Source of the DNA: Acidimicrobiaceae bacterium
GTDB lineage: Bacteria; Actinomycetota; Acidimicrobiia; Acidimicrobiales; RAAP-2
Reading direction: 5' to 3'
DNA: 44,387 bases
Assembly (NCBI GenBank): GCA_003133665.1
Contig: PKYK01000027.1
Location: forward strand, 1 to 44,387
The notes beneath the pieces are model-generated. The model was not told the DNA's origin, ran no database searches, and was given only the letters and a program-made list of their open reading frames with translations. Shown one piece after another: positions 1-7,902 of this stretch. Positions within the stretch are counted from its first letter, which is position 1, and every line of letters starts with the position of its first letter. The position numbers were made by a program, and so were the translations under genes.

Positions 1-736
1 GGAGATCGTCCATCGTGCCGTCGACCGCGAGACAGACCCCCGCTTCGGGCCAGAGGCCGATAATACGTGCGGGCGCGCTTCCGCTCGGGCTGGCCAACGC
101 GTCAATCGTCAGGTCGGCGCGAAGTCCCGGTCCGGCGCTCTTGCCCGGGGCTCCAGCTCGCAGCCGGATGATTATCCGCTCGCCGCGGCGCTCGATGATG
201 AGGTCACGGCGACCCCGCAGGGTCGTGCGAGCCGCGGCGACGTCGTAGTAGGCGTCGCTCGGCGCGATTCTCCACGGCGAGAGGATCTGTTGGGCGGCCT
301 CCATGGTCGCCGAGGCCCAGTTGACGGCCTCGGCGATGACGAGTCCGTGGACCGGTCCTGACTCGCCCGACAGCCAGTAGGCGAGCGAGCCGGCCCGGCA
401 GTAGCCCGACGTGGCGCGAAGCAGCTGGTCGGCGATCTCGTCGCCAACCGCTTCGGTGATCGACAGGGCGGGCTGGGCGAGCACCCGTCGCGACGCCGCA
501 TTGCCCAAGACGCGCCGGGCGGTCATGGGGTTCCAGCGGAACGGCCCCGTCGGCTGACCGGCGCGCTCGACCAGCCACGCGTCCAGGCGGCGGTGTTCGC
601 TGCTCGCCACCGCACGAAAGCGCGCGGTGAGCGAACGCCGGTGATCGTCCGTGAGCGTCGCGACGTCATCTGGAGCGTCAGCGATCAACTGGTTCAGCTG
701 AGCGCTGGTGTAACGGCGGTGCAGCAGCGTGGTCAC
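1..736 (-). CDS. Unknown protein, C-terminal end cut by window edge; nuclease-fold-like tail
   Basis: The reading frame is open from a GTG at 736 to the window edge, giving 245 residues with no stop, so the 3' end lies outside. The GTG overlaps the stop of the upstream gene by four bases (GTGA), so the two are probably translated together. I do not recognise the family. The first 160 residues look helical. Around residues 174-240 there is a strand-strand-helix-strand pattern: RRDLIIE (D178), then RIIIRLRAG, then a helix and a final strand. This resembles the core of PD-(D/E)XK nucleases, but the usual E-x-K is replaced by I-x-L-R, so catalysis is doubtful. The frame and coupling are seen directly; the fold is inference. 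Confidence 0.7.
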   Translation of the reverse strand, partial: MTTLLHRRYTSAQLNQLIADAPDDVATLTDDHRRSLTARFRAVASSEHRRLDAWLVERAGQPTGPFRWNPMTARRVLGNAASRRVLAQPALSITEAVGDEIADQLLRATSGYCRAGSLAYWLSGESGPVHGLVIAEAVNWASATMEAAQQILSPWRIAPSDAYYDVAAARTTLRGRRDLIIERRGERIIIRLRAGAPGKSAGPGLRADLTIDALASPSGSAPARIIGLWPEAGVCLAVDGTMDDL

Positions 737-1530
737 CGGAGCACCCATTGGTCGCGGACGGCCGAGAGCACTTCGCGGACGCTTCGCCCCAACAGTTCGT
801 GGTCCACGTCGCGCATCCACAGCTCGCCGGTCGCCGTCGAGAACATCGCGGTGCGCAACGGGACGATCGAGGTTCGAAGCGTCTGGACCAAGGCGTGGTA
901 GCGCAGCGCGCGTTCGGCTCCCTCGCCGAGCGGTGACGTCGTGACGTCAAACAGGACGACGGAGGCGACGTCGCCCACGGTGGATCCCACAATGAGGTCA
1001 ATCACGTCGCGCAGCACGACCCGACCAGCGGCGAGTCGTTGCGTCGCGCGAACGCCGGTGCGGGGCATCCAGCGACGGGGAACCTCACCCATGGCGCGGG
1101 TCAAGGTCACGGCGTGCGCGGTGACGTCCGTTGCGAGTCGAGCGCGTTCGTCGCCGTCGAGTTGGTTGAGGTACGCAAGCAGATTGCCGGCCTCGACCTC
1201 GCCCCGCCACGCCGCCACCGCGTCATCGAAGGCGTGCTCGACGGTCACGCCAACGGTCAGCAGCCGCAGCAGTTGGCTCACGAGTACGCCCCGGAGCAGA
1301 CCAGTCGGCGACTGCGAGAGATCGGTTGACCGCGACGACTGTCGCAGCGATGCCGCGCGAACGGTGATTGGAACCACGAGGGTCTCGGCGCCGAGGATCT
1401 CGTAGATGCCGTCCTCCAGTTCCGCGCGCAGGCCCGCGGCGCTCGAGGTGTCAGCGGGCGGGCGCCGGGCCCGGTCGCCGCGCAATGCGTCAACCACCGA
1501 GAGAGGCGAGATCGGGGTCGTTGTGGTCAT
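733..1530 (-). CDS. Unknown 265-residue protein with PD-(D/E)XK-like C-terminal half
   Basis: This 265-residue protein opens with ATG at 1530 and its stop overlaps the next gene's GTG. It matches no family I can name. The N-terminal half holds a segment mentioning VVPITVR (residues 52-58) and a helical stretch. Residues 174-242 read RDVIDLIVG (D178), then VVLFDVTTS (D195, T197), then a helix with RALRYHALVQTLRT, then a short strand. That order and the 17-residue spacing between acidic residues fit a restriction-like nuclease core, but the catalytic Lys position holds Thr. It may be a structural or inactive member. The same layout appears in the coupled downstream protein, suggesting that the pair is paralogous or forms a complex. 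No signal peptide or membrane segment is visible. Confidence 0.75.
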   Translation of the reverse strand: MTTTTPISPLSVVDALRGDRARRPPADTSSAAGLRAELEDGIYEILGAETLVVPITVRAASLRQSSRSTDLSQSPTGLLRGVLVSQLLRLLTVGVTVEHAFDDAVAAWRGEVEAGNLLAYLNQLDGDERARLATDVTAHAVTLTRAMGEVPRRWMPRTGVRATQRLAAGRVVLRDVIDLIVGSTVGDVASVVLFDVTTSPLGEGAERALRYHALVQTLRTSIVPLRTAMFSTATGELWMRDVDHELLGRSVREVLSAVRDQWVLR

Positions 1531-1539
1531 GGACCAGTG

Positions 1540-1568
1540 TTGCGTGGGGCTGTCACACGACCTAGCGT
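1540..1568 (+). promoter_or_regulatory. Promoter of the 43-residue membrane peptide (leaderless)
   Basis: A TTGCGT hexamer (1540-1545), a 17-base spacer and TAGCGT (1563-1568) form a sigma-70-type promoter. TAGCGT ends six bases before the GTG at 1575, so transcription should start at or next to the start codon. Confidence 0.6.
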
Positions 1569-1574
1569 GACGAC

Positions 1575-1706
1575 GTGTTCGTCACCGTCTTTTCCATCTT
1601 CGTTCTGGCGGTGATCGTGCTGTGCGTGATGACCATCCGCTGGGCGGTCCGTCGCGACCGCGAACGCCGGGCCGCCAATCAGGTTCCGCCCCGCGATAAC
1701 TCTTAG
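1575..1706 (+). CDS. Small single-pass membrane peptide (43 aa)
   Basis: GTG at 1575 begins a 43-residue ORF ending in TAG at 1704-1706. Residues 2-19 are almost purely hydrophobic (V, F, I, L, A, C), followed by W and a strongly basic stretch (RRDRERR), so it is a short N-out or signal-anchor type membrane peptide with a positively charged cytoplasmic tail. There is no Shine-Dalgarno sequence, but a promoter with correct -35/-10 spacing ends six bases before the GTG, consistent with leaderless expression. It sits between divergent and convergent neighbours as a single gene. Function unknown. Small size makes the call less certain, but the promoter and membrane profile support it. Confidence 0.5.
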   Translation: MFVTVFSIFVLAVIVLCVMTIRWAVRRDRERRAANQVPPRDNS

Positions 1707-1933
1707 GTCGCGAGACGCTCCTGGAGCTCTTTCACTGCGCGGTCGAGATCGGCGATCGCGCGCTCCAGTACCGAAAGACGCGCCGAGAGTGTCGCGTCCA
1801 CGCGCTCGTCCACGCGCTCGTCGATCTGCTTGCGTATCCGCGAGTCGACTGAGTCGACCAGGGGCTGGGCGAACTGCTTCAGTCGATCCCGAAGGTCGTT
1901 GGGCTTGTCGCTGGCGTCGCGGGCATCGCTCAC
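1703..1933 (-). CDS. Small coiled-coil protein (76 aa)
   Basis: This 76-residue protein starts with GTG at 1933. It is highly charged, with heptad-like spacing of hydrophobic residues and a repeat-like stretch (DERVDERVDATL) from about residue 38, followed by LERAIADLDRAVKELQERL near the C-terminus, indicating a long alpha-helical coiled coil. It has no membrane segment. A TAGGGT hexamer ends six bases upstream of the GTG, a leaderless signature. Its 3' end overlaps the end of the convergent small membrane peptide by four bases. I do not recognise the family; a scaffold or oligomerisation role is all the sequence suggests. Confidence 0.6.
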   Translation of the reverse strand: MSDARDASDKPNDLRDRLKQFAQPLVDSVDSRIRKQIDERVDERVDATLSARLSVLERAIADLDRAVKELQERLAT

Positions 1934-1939
1934 GGGGTC

Positions 1940-1945
1940 ACCCTA
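1940..1945 (-). promoter_or_regulatory. -10 element TAGGGT for the coiled-coil gene
   Basis: TAGGGT on the minus strand ends six bases before the GTG at 1933 and lies immediately after the stop codon of the upstream secreted-protein gene. No clear -35 is seen. Confidence 0.45.
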
Positions 1946-1948
1946 CGC

Positions 1949-4006
1949 CTACGCCGGCGGACAGTAGACGCCGGCATTGAACTGCAGCGTGTTGAACTGT
2001 CCGGCCCAGGGAGGGCTGAGCAGCGTCGTCTCCTCGTTCTTCAGCGACGTCGCTGGCGAGCAGACGGCGCTGAAGGCGATGAAGCCCCGGACGTTGCTGC
2101 CGCTCGCCCCCGGAACGGGCAGCGGTCCGCCACTGCCGAAGGCCAACGCCATGAAGACGGGAAGGGGCTGACCGGCGAGGGAGTAATTGCGGTATTCGGA
2201 CTGCGAGGCGTAGACGCCCGCGTTCAGGCTGGGATCGACCGAGGCAATGCCCGCCGCCCAGCCCTGGAGCATCTGAGTCCAGTAGGTCGCGTAGAGCGCG
2301 ATCGTGCCGGGTGACGAGCCACCCGGAGCGTCGAGCCCCGAATGGTTGTCGGGGTAGCCCTCGGGGTCGAAGATGACCCAGTCGGGTTTCAGGCCGACGC
2401 CCAGTCCGCGGTACTGGTCTATCTGCGTCGCGACCCAGGCGCCCGCCGCGAGTCCGTGGTTGTAGTAGGTCGCGGCCTTCCTGGGCTCGTTCGAGAGGGG
2501 CCCGCTCACCGTCCAAAACGACAGCCAGGTGACGCGCTTGTGCGAGTTGTAGATGCTCTGGCCAATGAGGTAGTCCGGCGACGTGGCGACGCTCTTGGCG
2601 CTCGTGAAGCCGACCCACGGAGCGGACTGCGTGCCGAGCCCGCCCGTCTCGCTGATGATGGGCCAACCGTCGGTAATGGCCTGGGCCCACTTGTACGAAG
2701 GTATGGCGTAGACCCCGACGCCCTGCAGCGGGGGTGAGTTGATGCCCGCTGCGAAGAGGTCGAGCTGCGTACCGACGTGGAATCCCGTCACCACGCCACC
2801 GACCGTGCGCGCGGCACTGCCGGCGGTCACCGACACGTCGGTGGCCACCCAAGCCGCCGAGGGACCGGTGTTGGTCAGCGCGAAGAGGTCACCCCAGTTG
2901 GCCGCTGGTCCGGCGATCGTGAGCTGGGTGGGGGTCGCGTCGAGGAAGAGCGAGCCGCTGAGCGGCGGGGCCCCGGTGGTCGCGGCCGTCACGTTGAGCG
3001 CGCTCCACGCCGAAGGGGTCACCACCGTGGAATGACTGCGAAGGGCCCCGGTGACGAATGTGGCGAGCGGGGTGCTGAGCAGTTCGACACTGCCGTTGGT
3101 GCTGAGTGCGCTGACGTACACCGTGGTCGGCGTGGCGGCCGTTGCGAGGGTTCCGGTCAATTTGGGACTCGAGGTCATCGTCGTGAGGTCTTGTACGACC
3201 CACGAATTTGTTCCCGCGCCGCTCTGGGCGTAGAGCTCGAGGTCGCCACTGATCGACCTAGTCACCAGGGACGGCACCGGCGTCGCCAGTACCACGGGGT
3301 CGCTCGCGGCCGTACCGCTTTGGGTCATCGTCGAGACGTTGACCGCCGGGCCCGCGAGGTAGGGGACCGACTGGTTGGGATCCCACGTGATTGGTATGGC
3401 CGCGATGTTGTTGCTCAATGTACGAGCCGCGATGAGTCCGTTCTGTCCGCTCACCTGAATGCTGGCTACGCCGTTGGCCATCGTGACGCCGGTCAACATC
3501 GTGAGGTCCGTGCCGACGAGCGATCGCCACCCAACGTCGTGGTGCTGGTAGTGCCAGAGGGGAGTGATGGGGTCATTCGCGCTCAGCAAGATCAGATGGC
3601 CGGTGGCGCTGACGTACAGCACGTCGACCGCTCCCGAAGGGTCGAAGAAGGGGATGGGGTCGGCGGCGGGCGCAGGGGCGTTGATCCGGGCGGAGAGATC
3701 AACCCACTGACTCGTGCCGGCGACGGTCTGGGTGTAGAGCGCGATGCCGGAGTCGGTGGTGCGATACGCGAGCACTCCCTCGGTGGCGTTACTGACGGTA
3801 TGGGGACCGCCCAGCATGTTCGTGTTGTTCAGCGAACTCTCGAGTGACACGGCGTTCCACGGGAGCGGACCCGTTCCCGAGTTCACGAATTGGAAGAGCG
3901 GCAGACCGGGTGGCGTCGCGATAGTGGCCCCGCGTGACCAGGGGGCCATCAGTAACGTGCTGGCCATGAGCACAGCCGATGTCAGCGCTAATCGTCGCAA
4001 CTTCAT
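1949..4006 (-). CDS. Secreted protein: beta-rich N-terminal region plus glycoside-hydrolase-like C-terminal domain
   Basis: This 685-residue protein starts with a signal peptide (MKLRRLALTSAVLMAS..., cleavage near residue 26 after RGA), so it is exported. Residues about 35-420 are Ser/Thr/Ala-rich and repeatedly show short beta-type units (for example DVLYVSATGHLILLS and SGDLELYAQSGAG), like the blades of a propeller or lectin-type repeat. From about residue 430 to the end the sequence changes to an aromatic-rich domain with PDWVIFDPEGYP (D547, E549), WTQMLQGWAAGI and LNAGVYAS, which resembles the barrel of GH25/DUF1906-type glycoside-hydrolase-like proteins with an acidic pair at a strand end. 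The start is fixed by a good ribosome site (GAAGGA, five bases before ATG). It lies directly downstream of the S53 protease, also secreted. Substrate unknown; a cell-wall or polysaccharide target is inference. Confidence 0.75.
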   Translation of the reverse strand: MKLRRLALTSAVLMASTLLMAPWSRGATIATPPGLPLFQFVNSGTGPLPWNAVSLESSLNNTNMLGGPHTVSNATEGVLAYRTTDSGIALYTQTVAGTSQWVDLSARINAPAPAADPIPFFDPSGAVDVLYVSATGHLILLSANDPITPLWHYQHHDVGWRSLVGTDLTMLTGVTMANGVASIQVSGQNGLIAARTLSNNIAAIPITWDPNQSVPYLAGPAVNVSTMTQSGTAASDPVVLATPVPSLVTRSISGDLELYAQSGAGTNSWVVQDLTTMTSSPKLTGTLATAATPTTVYVSALSTNGSVELLSTPLATFVTGALRSHSTVVTPSAWSALNVTAATTGAPPLSGSLFLDATPTQLTIAGPAANWGDLFALTNTGPSAAWVATDVSVTAGSAARTVGGVVTGFHVGTQLDLFAAGINSPPLQGVGVYAIPSYKWAQAITDGWPIISETGGLGTQSAPWVGFTSAKSVATSPDYLIGQSIYNSHKRVTWLSFWTVSGPLSNEPRKAATYYNHGLAAGAWVATQIDQYRGLGVGLKPDWVIFDPEGYPDNHSGLDAPGGSSPGTIALYATYWTQMLQGWAAGIASVDPSLNAGVYASQSEYRNYSLAGQPLPVFMALAFGSGGPLPVPGASGSNVRGFIAFSAVCSPATSLKNEETTLLSPPWAGQFNTLQFNAGVYCPPA

Positions 4007-4058
4007 CTGCGTCCTTCATCGGGGATGGACCCCAATTCGTTTCGGCTTCCGTTTGACA

Positions 4059-4086
4059 AGTCTAGGGGTGCTCGCCGTAGTGGCAA
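4059..4086 (-). promoter_or_regulatory. Promoter of the secreted glycosidase-like gene
   Basis: On the minus strand TTGCCA (4086-4081), a 16-base spacer and TAGACT (4064-4059) form a good sigma-70-type promoter. It gives a leader of about 45 bases with a GAAGGA ribosome site, so this gene can be expressed independently of the S53 gene upstream. Confidence 0.6.
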
Positions 4087-4125
4087 GTGCAGCGACGATT
4101 GTCACGAAGTCGTAACGTTCGGCAC

Positions 4126-6480
4126 CTACTTGCGTGTGATTACCGACGATGGCGCGCTCGGCGCGCCGTGTCCGTTGGCGTTGAGCGCACGAACGATGAC
4201 TCTGTACCTCTTGCCCTTGGCCAGCTTTCTCGTGGTGGCCACTCTCGTTGAGGCGGAGAACGTGGACCACGTCACACCCGCATCGATCGAGTATTGGTAC
4301 GCGGTGATGGGACGACCACCCGTATTCGACGATGCTCGCACGGTGAGTGTGAAGCCACCGACGAGCGCGACGAGACTCGCGATTCTTGCTTTGCCCGGCG
4401 CGGTCTTCGCGGACGGTCCGCTCGTGAAGTTCATCGTCGTGGACAACGTCTGCGCGTCGTACGTCGCGCTCAACGCCAGTGGTCCCGGCGACGTCGTGGC
4501 GACGGTGATGACCGCCGCGCCGGCAGCGTTCGTGGTGACGTCGTAGGCCGCCGCGCCGTTGCGCGAGCTGCTCGTGCTGTCCCCGTCGAGCACGATGGTG
4601 CCGTTCGAGGCCGTGGCGGTCACGTGCACCGATGCGTTGACCAGCGGGTGGTTGCCCGTGTCGTGCAGCCTCAGCGTGACCGACGCCGGGCCGTTGCTGA
4701 TGGACGGCCTTGCGTTCGCCTGGGTGAGCGAGCTCTTGGTGAGGTCGACCTTGAGCGGACAGAGTCCCGCGATGAAGGCGGCGCCGTTGGGACTGCCCAG
4801 CCCCGAGGCCATGTCGAAGCCCGGGACGGCGCTGTACTTGCCGACGCCGAAGAGGTCGTTGGTGCCCGACGTGACGTCGACGTACCCCGTGGAGGCCATG
4901 GCGTAGAGCGACGGATTGATGAAGCCGAGGCGACTCACCGAGCAGGACTGCGCCGCCGCAGCGACGAGAGCGCTCACCACCGGCGCCCCGATCGAGGTGC
5001 CGCCAATGGACGACCAGCCCAGGCAACTGCGGTGGCACAACCCGGTGGCGGATCCCGAATAGTACTGAATGAAGCCGGCGTCGGGGGCGGCCATGACCGA
5101 CAGATCGGGCACCATGCGCATCGTGGCCGATGAGGTGATGCCGGGGGCGTTCTGCCACGATGGACGCGACCAGACTTGCGAGGTGCCGCCTCCCCCGGCG
5201 CCACCGCCACCGTTGGTGCCGTCGTTCCACACCGTTTGCGACAGCGGGCTGATGCTCGAGACGTTGAGCCCGCCCACTCCCGTGACGTAGGGCTGGGACG
5301 CGGGGTCGTCAACGGCGGGGTTGTTGTTGGTGATCCCCGAGCAGTCCGACGAGCCGAAGTCGCCGGCCGCCGTGATCACGGTCTGACCCTGCGCCGCCAT
5401 CTGCTCGAAGATCGGTTGTTCGCTGCTGGGACTTCCGGTGGGGTCGGTTTCGCAGTCGCCCCACGACGTCGTGATGATCGTCGCGGTGTTGTCGTCGGCC
5501 ATCTGTTGGTAGACGTCAGTCGGACCCGAACTGTTGTTGGGTCCGGTGTAGACCTGAATCGCGGCGCCCGGGGTCAGTGCCCCGGCCTCTTCGATGTCGA
5601 GCGTTGCCTCGTCGCTCAAGCCGCCGACTGCACCACCGTCGACGTTCGTGCTCGACAAGGGTGGGTTGATCCCGTAGCACCCGAAGTACGTCGCAAGGTC
5701 ACCCGGACTGTAGGCCCCGAGTTCGTAGACCCCGATGGTTTGGCCCACACCCGTGTTGCCCGTGGCCCAGGCGGCGCTGAGGCCGTAGAGCTGCGCCTGC
5801 TGTTGGATCGTGTACCCGCCGAGCGAGTTGGGCGTCGATCCCGCGGAACTGCCCGCGGACGCGCAGGTGCCGGGCGTTGCGGCGTGGGCGACGGCACGGC
5901 GCGCGATGGACTGCGCGTGGGGCGCGACGACTGTCGAGAGACCGGCCACGCTCGACACGTCGTGGGCAATTGACGCGGGCAGCGTCGCGCGCGTCGTGAA
6001 CTGCGCGGCGAGGATTCCGTCGCTACGGCGTACGGTGACAACGGGTGCATCGAAGGCGCGGGCGATGTCGGCCGTGGACCCGCTGACGTGCAGCACGATG
6101 TGACCCTTGCTCAGGGCGCTCACGCGAAGTCCGAAGGAGGCGAGGTACGAATGCACCGCCGCCACCGAAGAGGCCGGGGCGCCGAAGCGCTGGGCGAACT
6201 GCGACGTCGTCAGATAGTGGCGGTAGTTCGGCGACGCCGTATTGGAGAGGCTGGCGATGAAGGACTTCAGTGCCCTCTCGTTGGGCTGGGCCAGAACGAC
6301 ATCGAACGAGGTCGCGATGGTCTTGTTGGAGATGGTGTCGGTCGGGGGGATGGGCGCCGATCCCGCGACGACGACACGCGGCTCGCTCGCCAGGGCCGAC
6401 GTGGCGGGCAGGGCCAACGCGCACAGGGCCACACTCAGCGCGAGCAACGGCCAACTGAAACGATTCGACTGACGTTGCAT
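4126..6480 (-). CDS. Secreted S53 (sedolisin/kumamolisin) serine-carboxyl peptidase with C-terminal Ig-like and Fn3 domains
   Basis: This 784-residue secreted endopeptidase belongs to the S53 family, whose members usually work at acid pH. A signal peptide (residues 1-32) is followed by an activation prodomain (about 45-195) with the family's SPNYRHYLT motif. The catalytic domain (about 215-575) shows E291 and D295 (EATLD), the oxyanion Asp374 (AAGDFG), the nucleophile Ser496 in GGTSIGAP, and a calcium loop near D556 (FDMASGLGSPNG). All key residues are present, so it should be active. A Big-1/Ig-like domain (about 577-690) and a fibronectin type III domain (about 692-784) follow, probably for surface or substrate binding. 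A TAGGCT hexamer six bases before the ATG suggests leaderless expression. The name is secure; the substrate is unknown. Confidence 0.95.
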   Translation of the reverse strand: MQRQSNRFSWPLLALSVALCALALPATSALASEPRVVVAGSAPIPPTDTISNKTIATSFDVVLAQPNERALKSFIASLSNTASPNYRHYLTTSQFAQRFGAPASSVAAVHSYLASFGLRVSALSKGHIVLHVSGSTADIARAFDAPVVTVRRSDGILAAQFTTRATLPASIAHDVSSVAGLSTVVAPHAQSIARRAVAHAATPGTCASAGSSAGSTPNSLGGYTIQQQAQLYGLSAAWATGNTGVGQTIGVYELGAYSPGDLATYFGCYGINPPLSSTNVDGGAVGGLSDEATLDIEEAGALTPGAAIQVYTGPNNSSGPTDVYQQMADDNTATIITTSWGDCETDPTGSPSSEQPIFEQMAAQGQTVITAAGDFGSSDCSGITNNNPAVDDPASQPYVTGVGGLNVSSISPLSQTVWNDGTNGGGGAGGGGTSQVWSRPSWQNAPGITSSATMRMVPDLSVMAAPDAGFIQYYSGSATGLCHRSCLGWSSIGGTSIGAPVVSALVAAAAQSCSVSRLGFINPSLYAMASTGYVDVTSGTNDLFGVGKYSAVPGFDMASGLGSPNGAAFIAGLCPLKVDLTKSSLTQANARPSISNGPASVTLRLHDTGNHPLVNASVHVTATASNGTIVLDGDSTSSSRNGAAAYDVTTNAAGAAVITVATTSPGPLALSATYDAQTLSTTMNFTSGPSAKTAPGKARIASLVALVGGFTLTVRASSNTGGRPITAYQYSIDAGVTWSTFSASTRVATTRKLAKGKRYRVIVRALNANGHGAPSAPSSVITRK

Positions 6481-6486
6481 GACCCC

Positions 6487-6492
6487 AGCCTA
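6487..6492 (-). promoter_or_regulatory. -10 element TAGGCT for the S53 peptidase gene
   Basis: Minus-strand TAGGCT ends six bases before the ATG at 6480, with no Shine-Dalgarno between. A weak TTCGAC lies 15 bases further upstream. Confidence 0.5.
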
Positions 6493-6554
6493 GGAAAGAC
6501 TTCGCTGGTCGAACCCTTCAGGCCCGGCGAACCCAATCAACTATTGGACAATTC

Positions 6555-7058
6555 TCAGTTCTGGGGGTAGCCGGCGGCGGCGTAGCGTGCCGAGAGGTCG
6601 CCACATTCGGCGCAGACCGACTCCGGGATCAGGCCCGCGCGCATGAGCCATCCGAAGACCGCGCAGCCGAGACAGAAGCCGAGGAAGCCCTCCAGTGCGG
6701 CGGCGGCCATGAGCGGCAGCAGCAGCCAGCGAGCCGCGGACCAGCCAACGCTCCACCACACGATGGTCGCCGAAACAGTCAGCACCGCGCCGATGCCCTG
6801 CGCGAACCGCTTGGGCGGACCGGGCACCGACTTCTGCCAGGCGGTGAGCCGCGGGCCCGCGACACGCACCGCGAACTGTCCCAAGGGCGACAGGGTCGGC
6901 CCGGTCGCGACCCGAGCAAGGAATCCGTACGTCAGCGGGACCAGCAACCACGCGGTGTTGGTCACCAGCGCCGCCAGCGTCATCGTGACGACGCCGAGAG
7001 CCACCGTGCGGGCCGACGCGTCATTGACCGGATTGGGGAAGGAAAAGAGTCGCTTCAT
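6555..7058 (-). CDS. DUF4395 family integral membrane protein
   Basis: This 167-residue membrane protein matches the DUF4395 pattern: an N-terminal FPNPVNDASARTVAL, an early pair of transmembrane helices, the conserved GPTLSPLGQFAVRV linker, GPPKRFAQGIGA, and two more helices ending in the family's LEGFLGFCLGC motif. A CxxC (VCAECG) near the C-terminus is a possible metal or redox site. Function is not established for the family, although members often sit beside thioredoxin-like genes. I chose the ATG at 7058 because the conserved domain begins there and a TAGGAT hexamer lies seven bases upstream; an in-frame start at 7202 would add 48 residues unlike the family. It is a single gene here, followed by the S53 gene on the same strand after about 60 bases. 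Confidence 0.85.
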   Translation of the reverse strand: MKRLFSFPNPVNDASARTVALGVVTMTLAALVTNTAWLLVPLTYGFLARVATGPTLSPLGQFAVRVAGPRLTAWQKSVPGPPKRFAQGIGAVLTVSATIVWWSVGWSAARWLLLPLMAAAALEGFLGFCLGCAVFGWLMRAGLIPESVCAECGDLSARYAAAGYPQN

Positions 7059-7065
7059 CCGATAA

Positions 7066-7071
7066 ATCCTA
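7066..7071 (-). promoter_or_regulatory. -10 element TAGGAT for the DUF4395 gene
   Basis: Minus-strand TAGGAT ends seven bases before the ATG at 7058, supporting that start as leaderless. Confidence 0.5.
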
Positions 7072-7424
7072 GTGAAATTGTCATGTATTCGCCACTCCAA
7101 TTGGGAGGTCGGAAGAATGGTGGTCACGAGCCAACGTGGCCAGCGGGACGCGCATGACGATCCGCGAATGACGTCGAATGAGGAGGCCCGGTCATCCGCC
7201 AATCATGGTGCCGATCAGGACCATGTTGAGCGCGAGGGGAGAGGTTTCTGGGAAGATGAAGACTGTTGCGGGAATCGAGTCGATAACCCAAGCCATCCCG
7301 CGGCGCGGAGTACGGCGAGTCGTAACCCTCAGGCGAGGGAGGCGGCGAGCACTATCACTACTCTACGGAGGTGCCAGTTGTGCTCTCAACATCGGTAATA
7401 CCGTGACGATGGCAAACCATGCTC
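7072..7424. other. Divergent intergenic region without a supported gene
   Basis: This is the only gap over 300 bases. It separates the divergent DUF4395 and NUDIX genes. ORFs on the plus strand are Arg-rich and look non-coding. On the minus strand an ATG at 7296 opens 34 codons to a TGA at 7192, giving a hydrophobic peptide (FIFPETSPLALNMVLIGTMIGG-like end), but it has no ribosome site or -10, so I do not call it. An imperfect palindrome CGGTA-A-TACCG at 7393-7403 lies just upstream of the NUDIX promoter and could be an operator. Confidence 0.4.
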
Positions 7425-7430
7425 TACCGT
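7425..7430 (+). promoter_or_regulatory. -10 element TACCGT for the NUDIX gene
   Basis: TACCGT ends seven bases before the GTG at 7438. A GTGACG at 7403-7408 with a 16-base spacer is a possible -35. Confidence 0.5.
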
Positions 7431-7437
7431 TAGCAAC

Positions 7438-7902
7438 GTGTACCTGTTGAGCGGCGAACTGATAGTCCCGGACGACGCGCCCGTCGACCTCATCCGAGCG
7501 GCCGGGGGCATCGTGACGCGGTTCGTCCCGGGTGGCCGTGTGGAGGTCGCCTGCATCTACCGCGAAGCTCGTGGCGACTGGACGTTCCCGAAGGGCAAAC
7601 TCGATCCGGGTGAGACCTTCGAACAGGCTGCGTTGCGAGAGGTACTCGAAGAGACGAGTCTGATGTGCCAGGTGGTGCGTTTCGTCGGAACGACGAACTA
7701 CACCCACCGCAAGGGCAGACCCAAGATCGTGGCGTACTACTTGATGTCCGTCGACACCGGTGAGTTCGCGCCGAATGCGGAGGTCGACGAATTGGTGTGG
7801 TTGCCACTCGCGCAGGTCCGTGACCACTTGACGTGGGACCGCGATCAAGAGCTCTTTGACCTCGTGGTCCTGATGCCGGAACTGCGCGCGCAGGCCTCCT
7901 AA
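7438..7902 (+). CDS. NUDIX hydrolase
   Basis: This 154-residue enzyme cleaves nucleoside diphosphates linked to another moiety, with Mg. The NUDIX box is visible at about residues 60-82 (GKLDPGETFEQAALREVLEE), with the usual G-x5-E-x7-REUxEE spacing; the Gly expected just after it is Ser, which many active members tolerate. WTFPKGKL before the box resembles diadenosine polyphosphate and MutT1-type hydrolases, but the substrate cannot be fixed from sequence. The GTG start is supported by the TACCGT hexamer seven bases upstream rather than by a ribosome site. The gene converges on the amino-acid ABC operon, and the two stop codons overlap (7899-7902). Confidence 0.9.
   Translation: MYLLSGELIVPDDAPVDLIRAAGGIVTRFVPGGRVEVACIYREARGDWTFPKGKLDPGETFEQAALREVLEETSLMCQVVRFVGTTNYTHRKGRPKIVAYYLMSVDTGEFAPNAEVDELVWLPLAQVRDHLTWDRDQELFDLVVLMPELRAQAS

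Noticed and set aside
2777..3847. Long plus-strand ORFs opposite the secreted-protein genes (and similar ones elsewhere)
   Set aside because: They are Arg- and Gly-rich shadows of real minus-strand genes in high-GC DNA, without ribosome sites or family motifs.
7192..7296. 34-codon hydrophobic ORF on the minus strand in the 7059-7437 gap
   Set aside because: No ribosome site or -10 element, and length is within chance. Kept only as a note in the intergenic entry.
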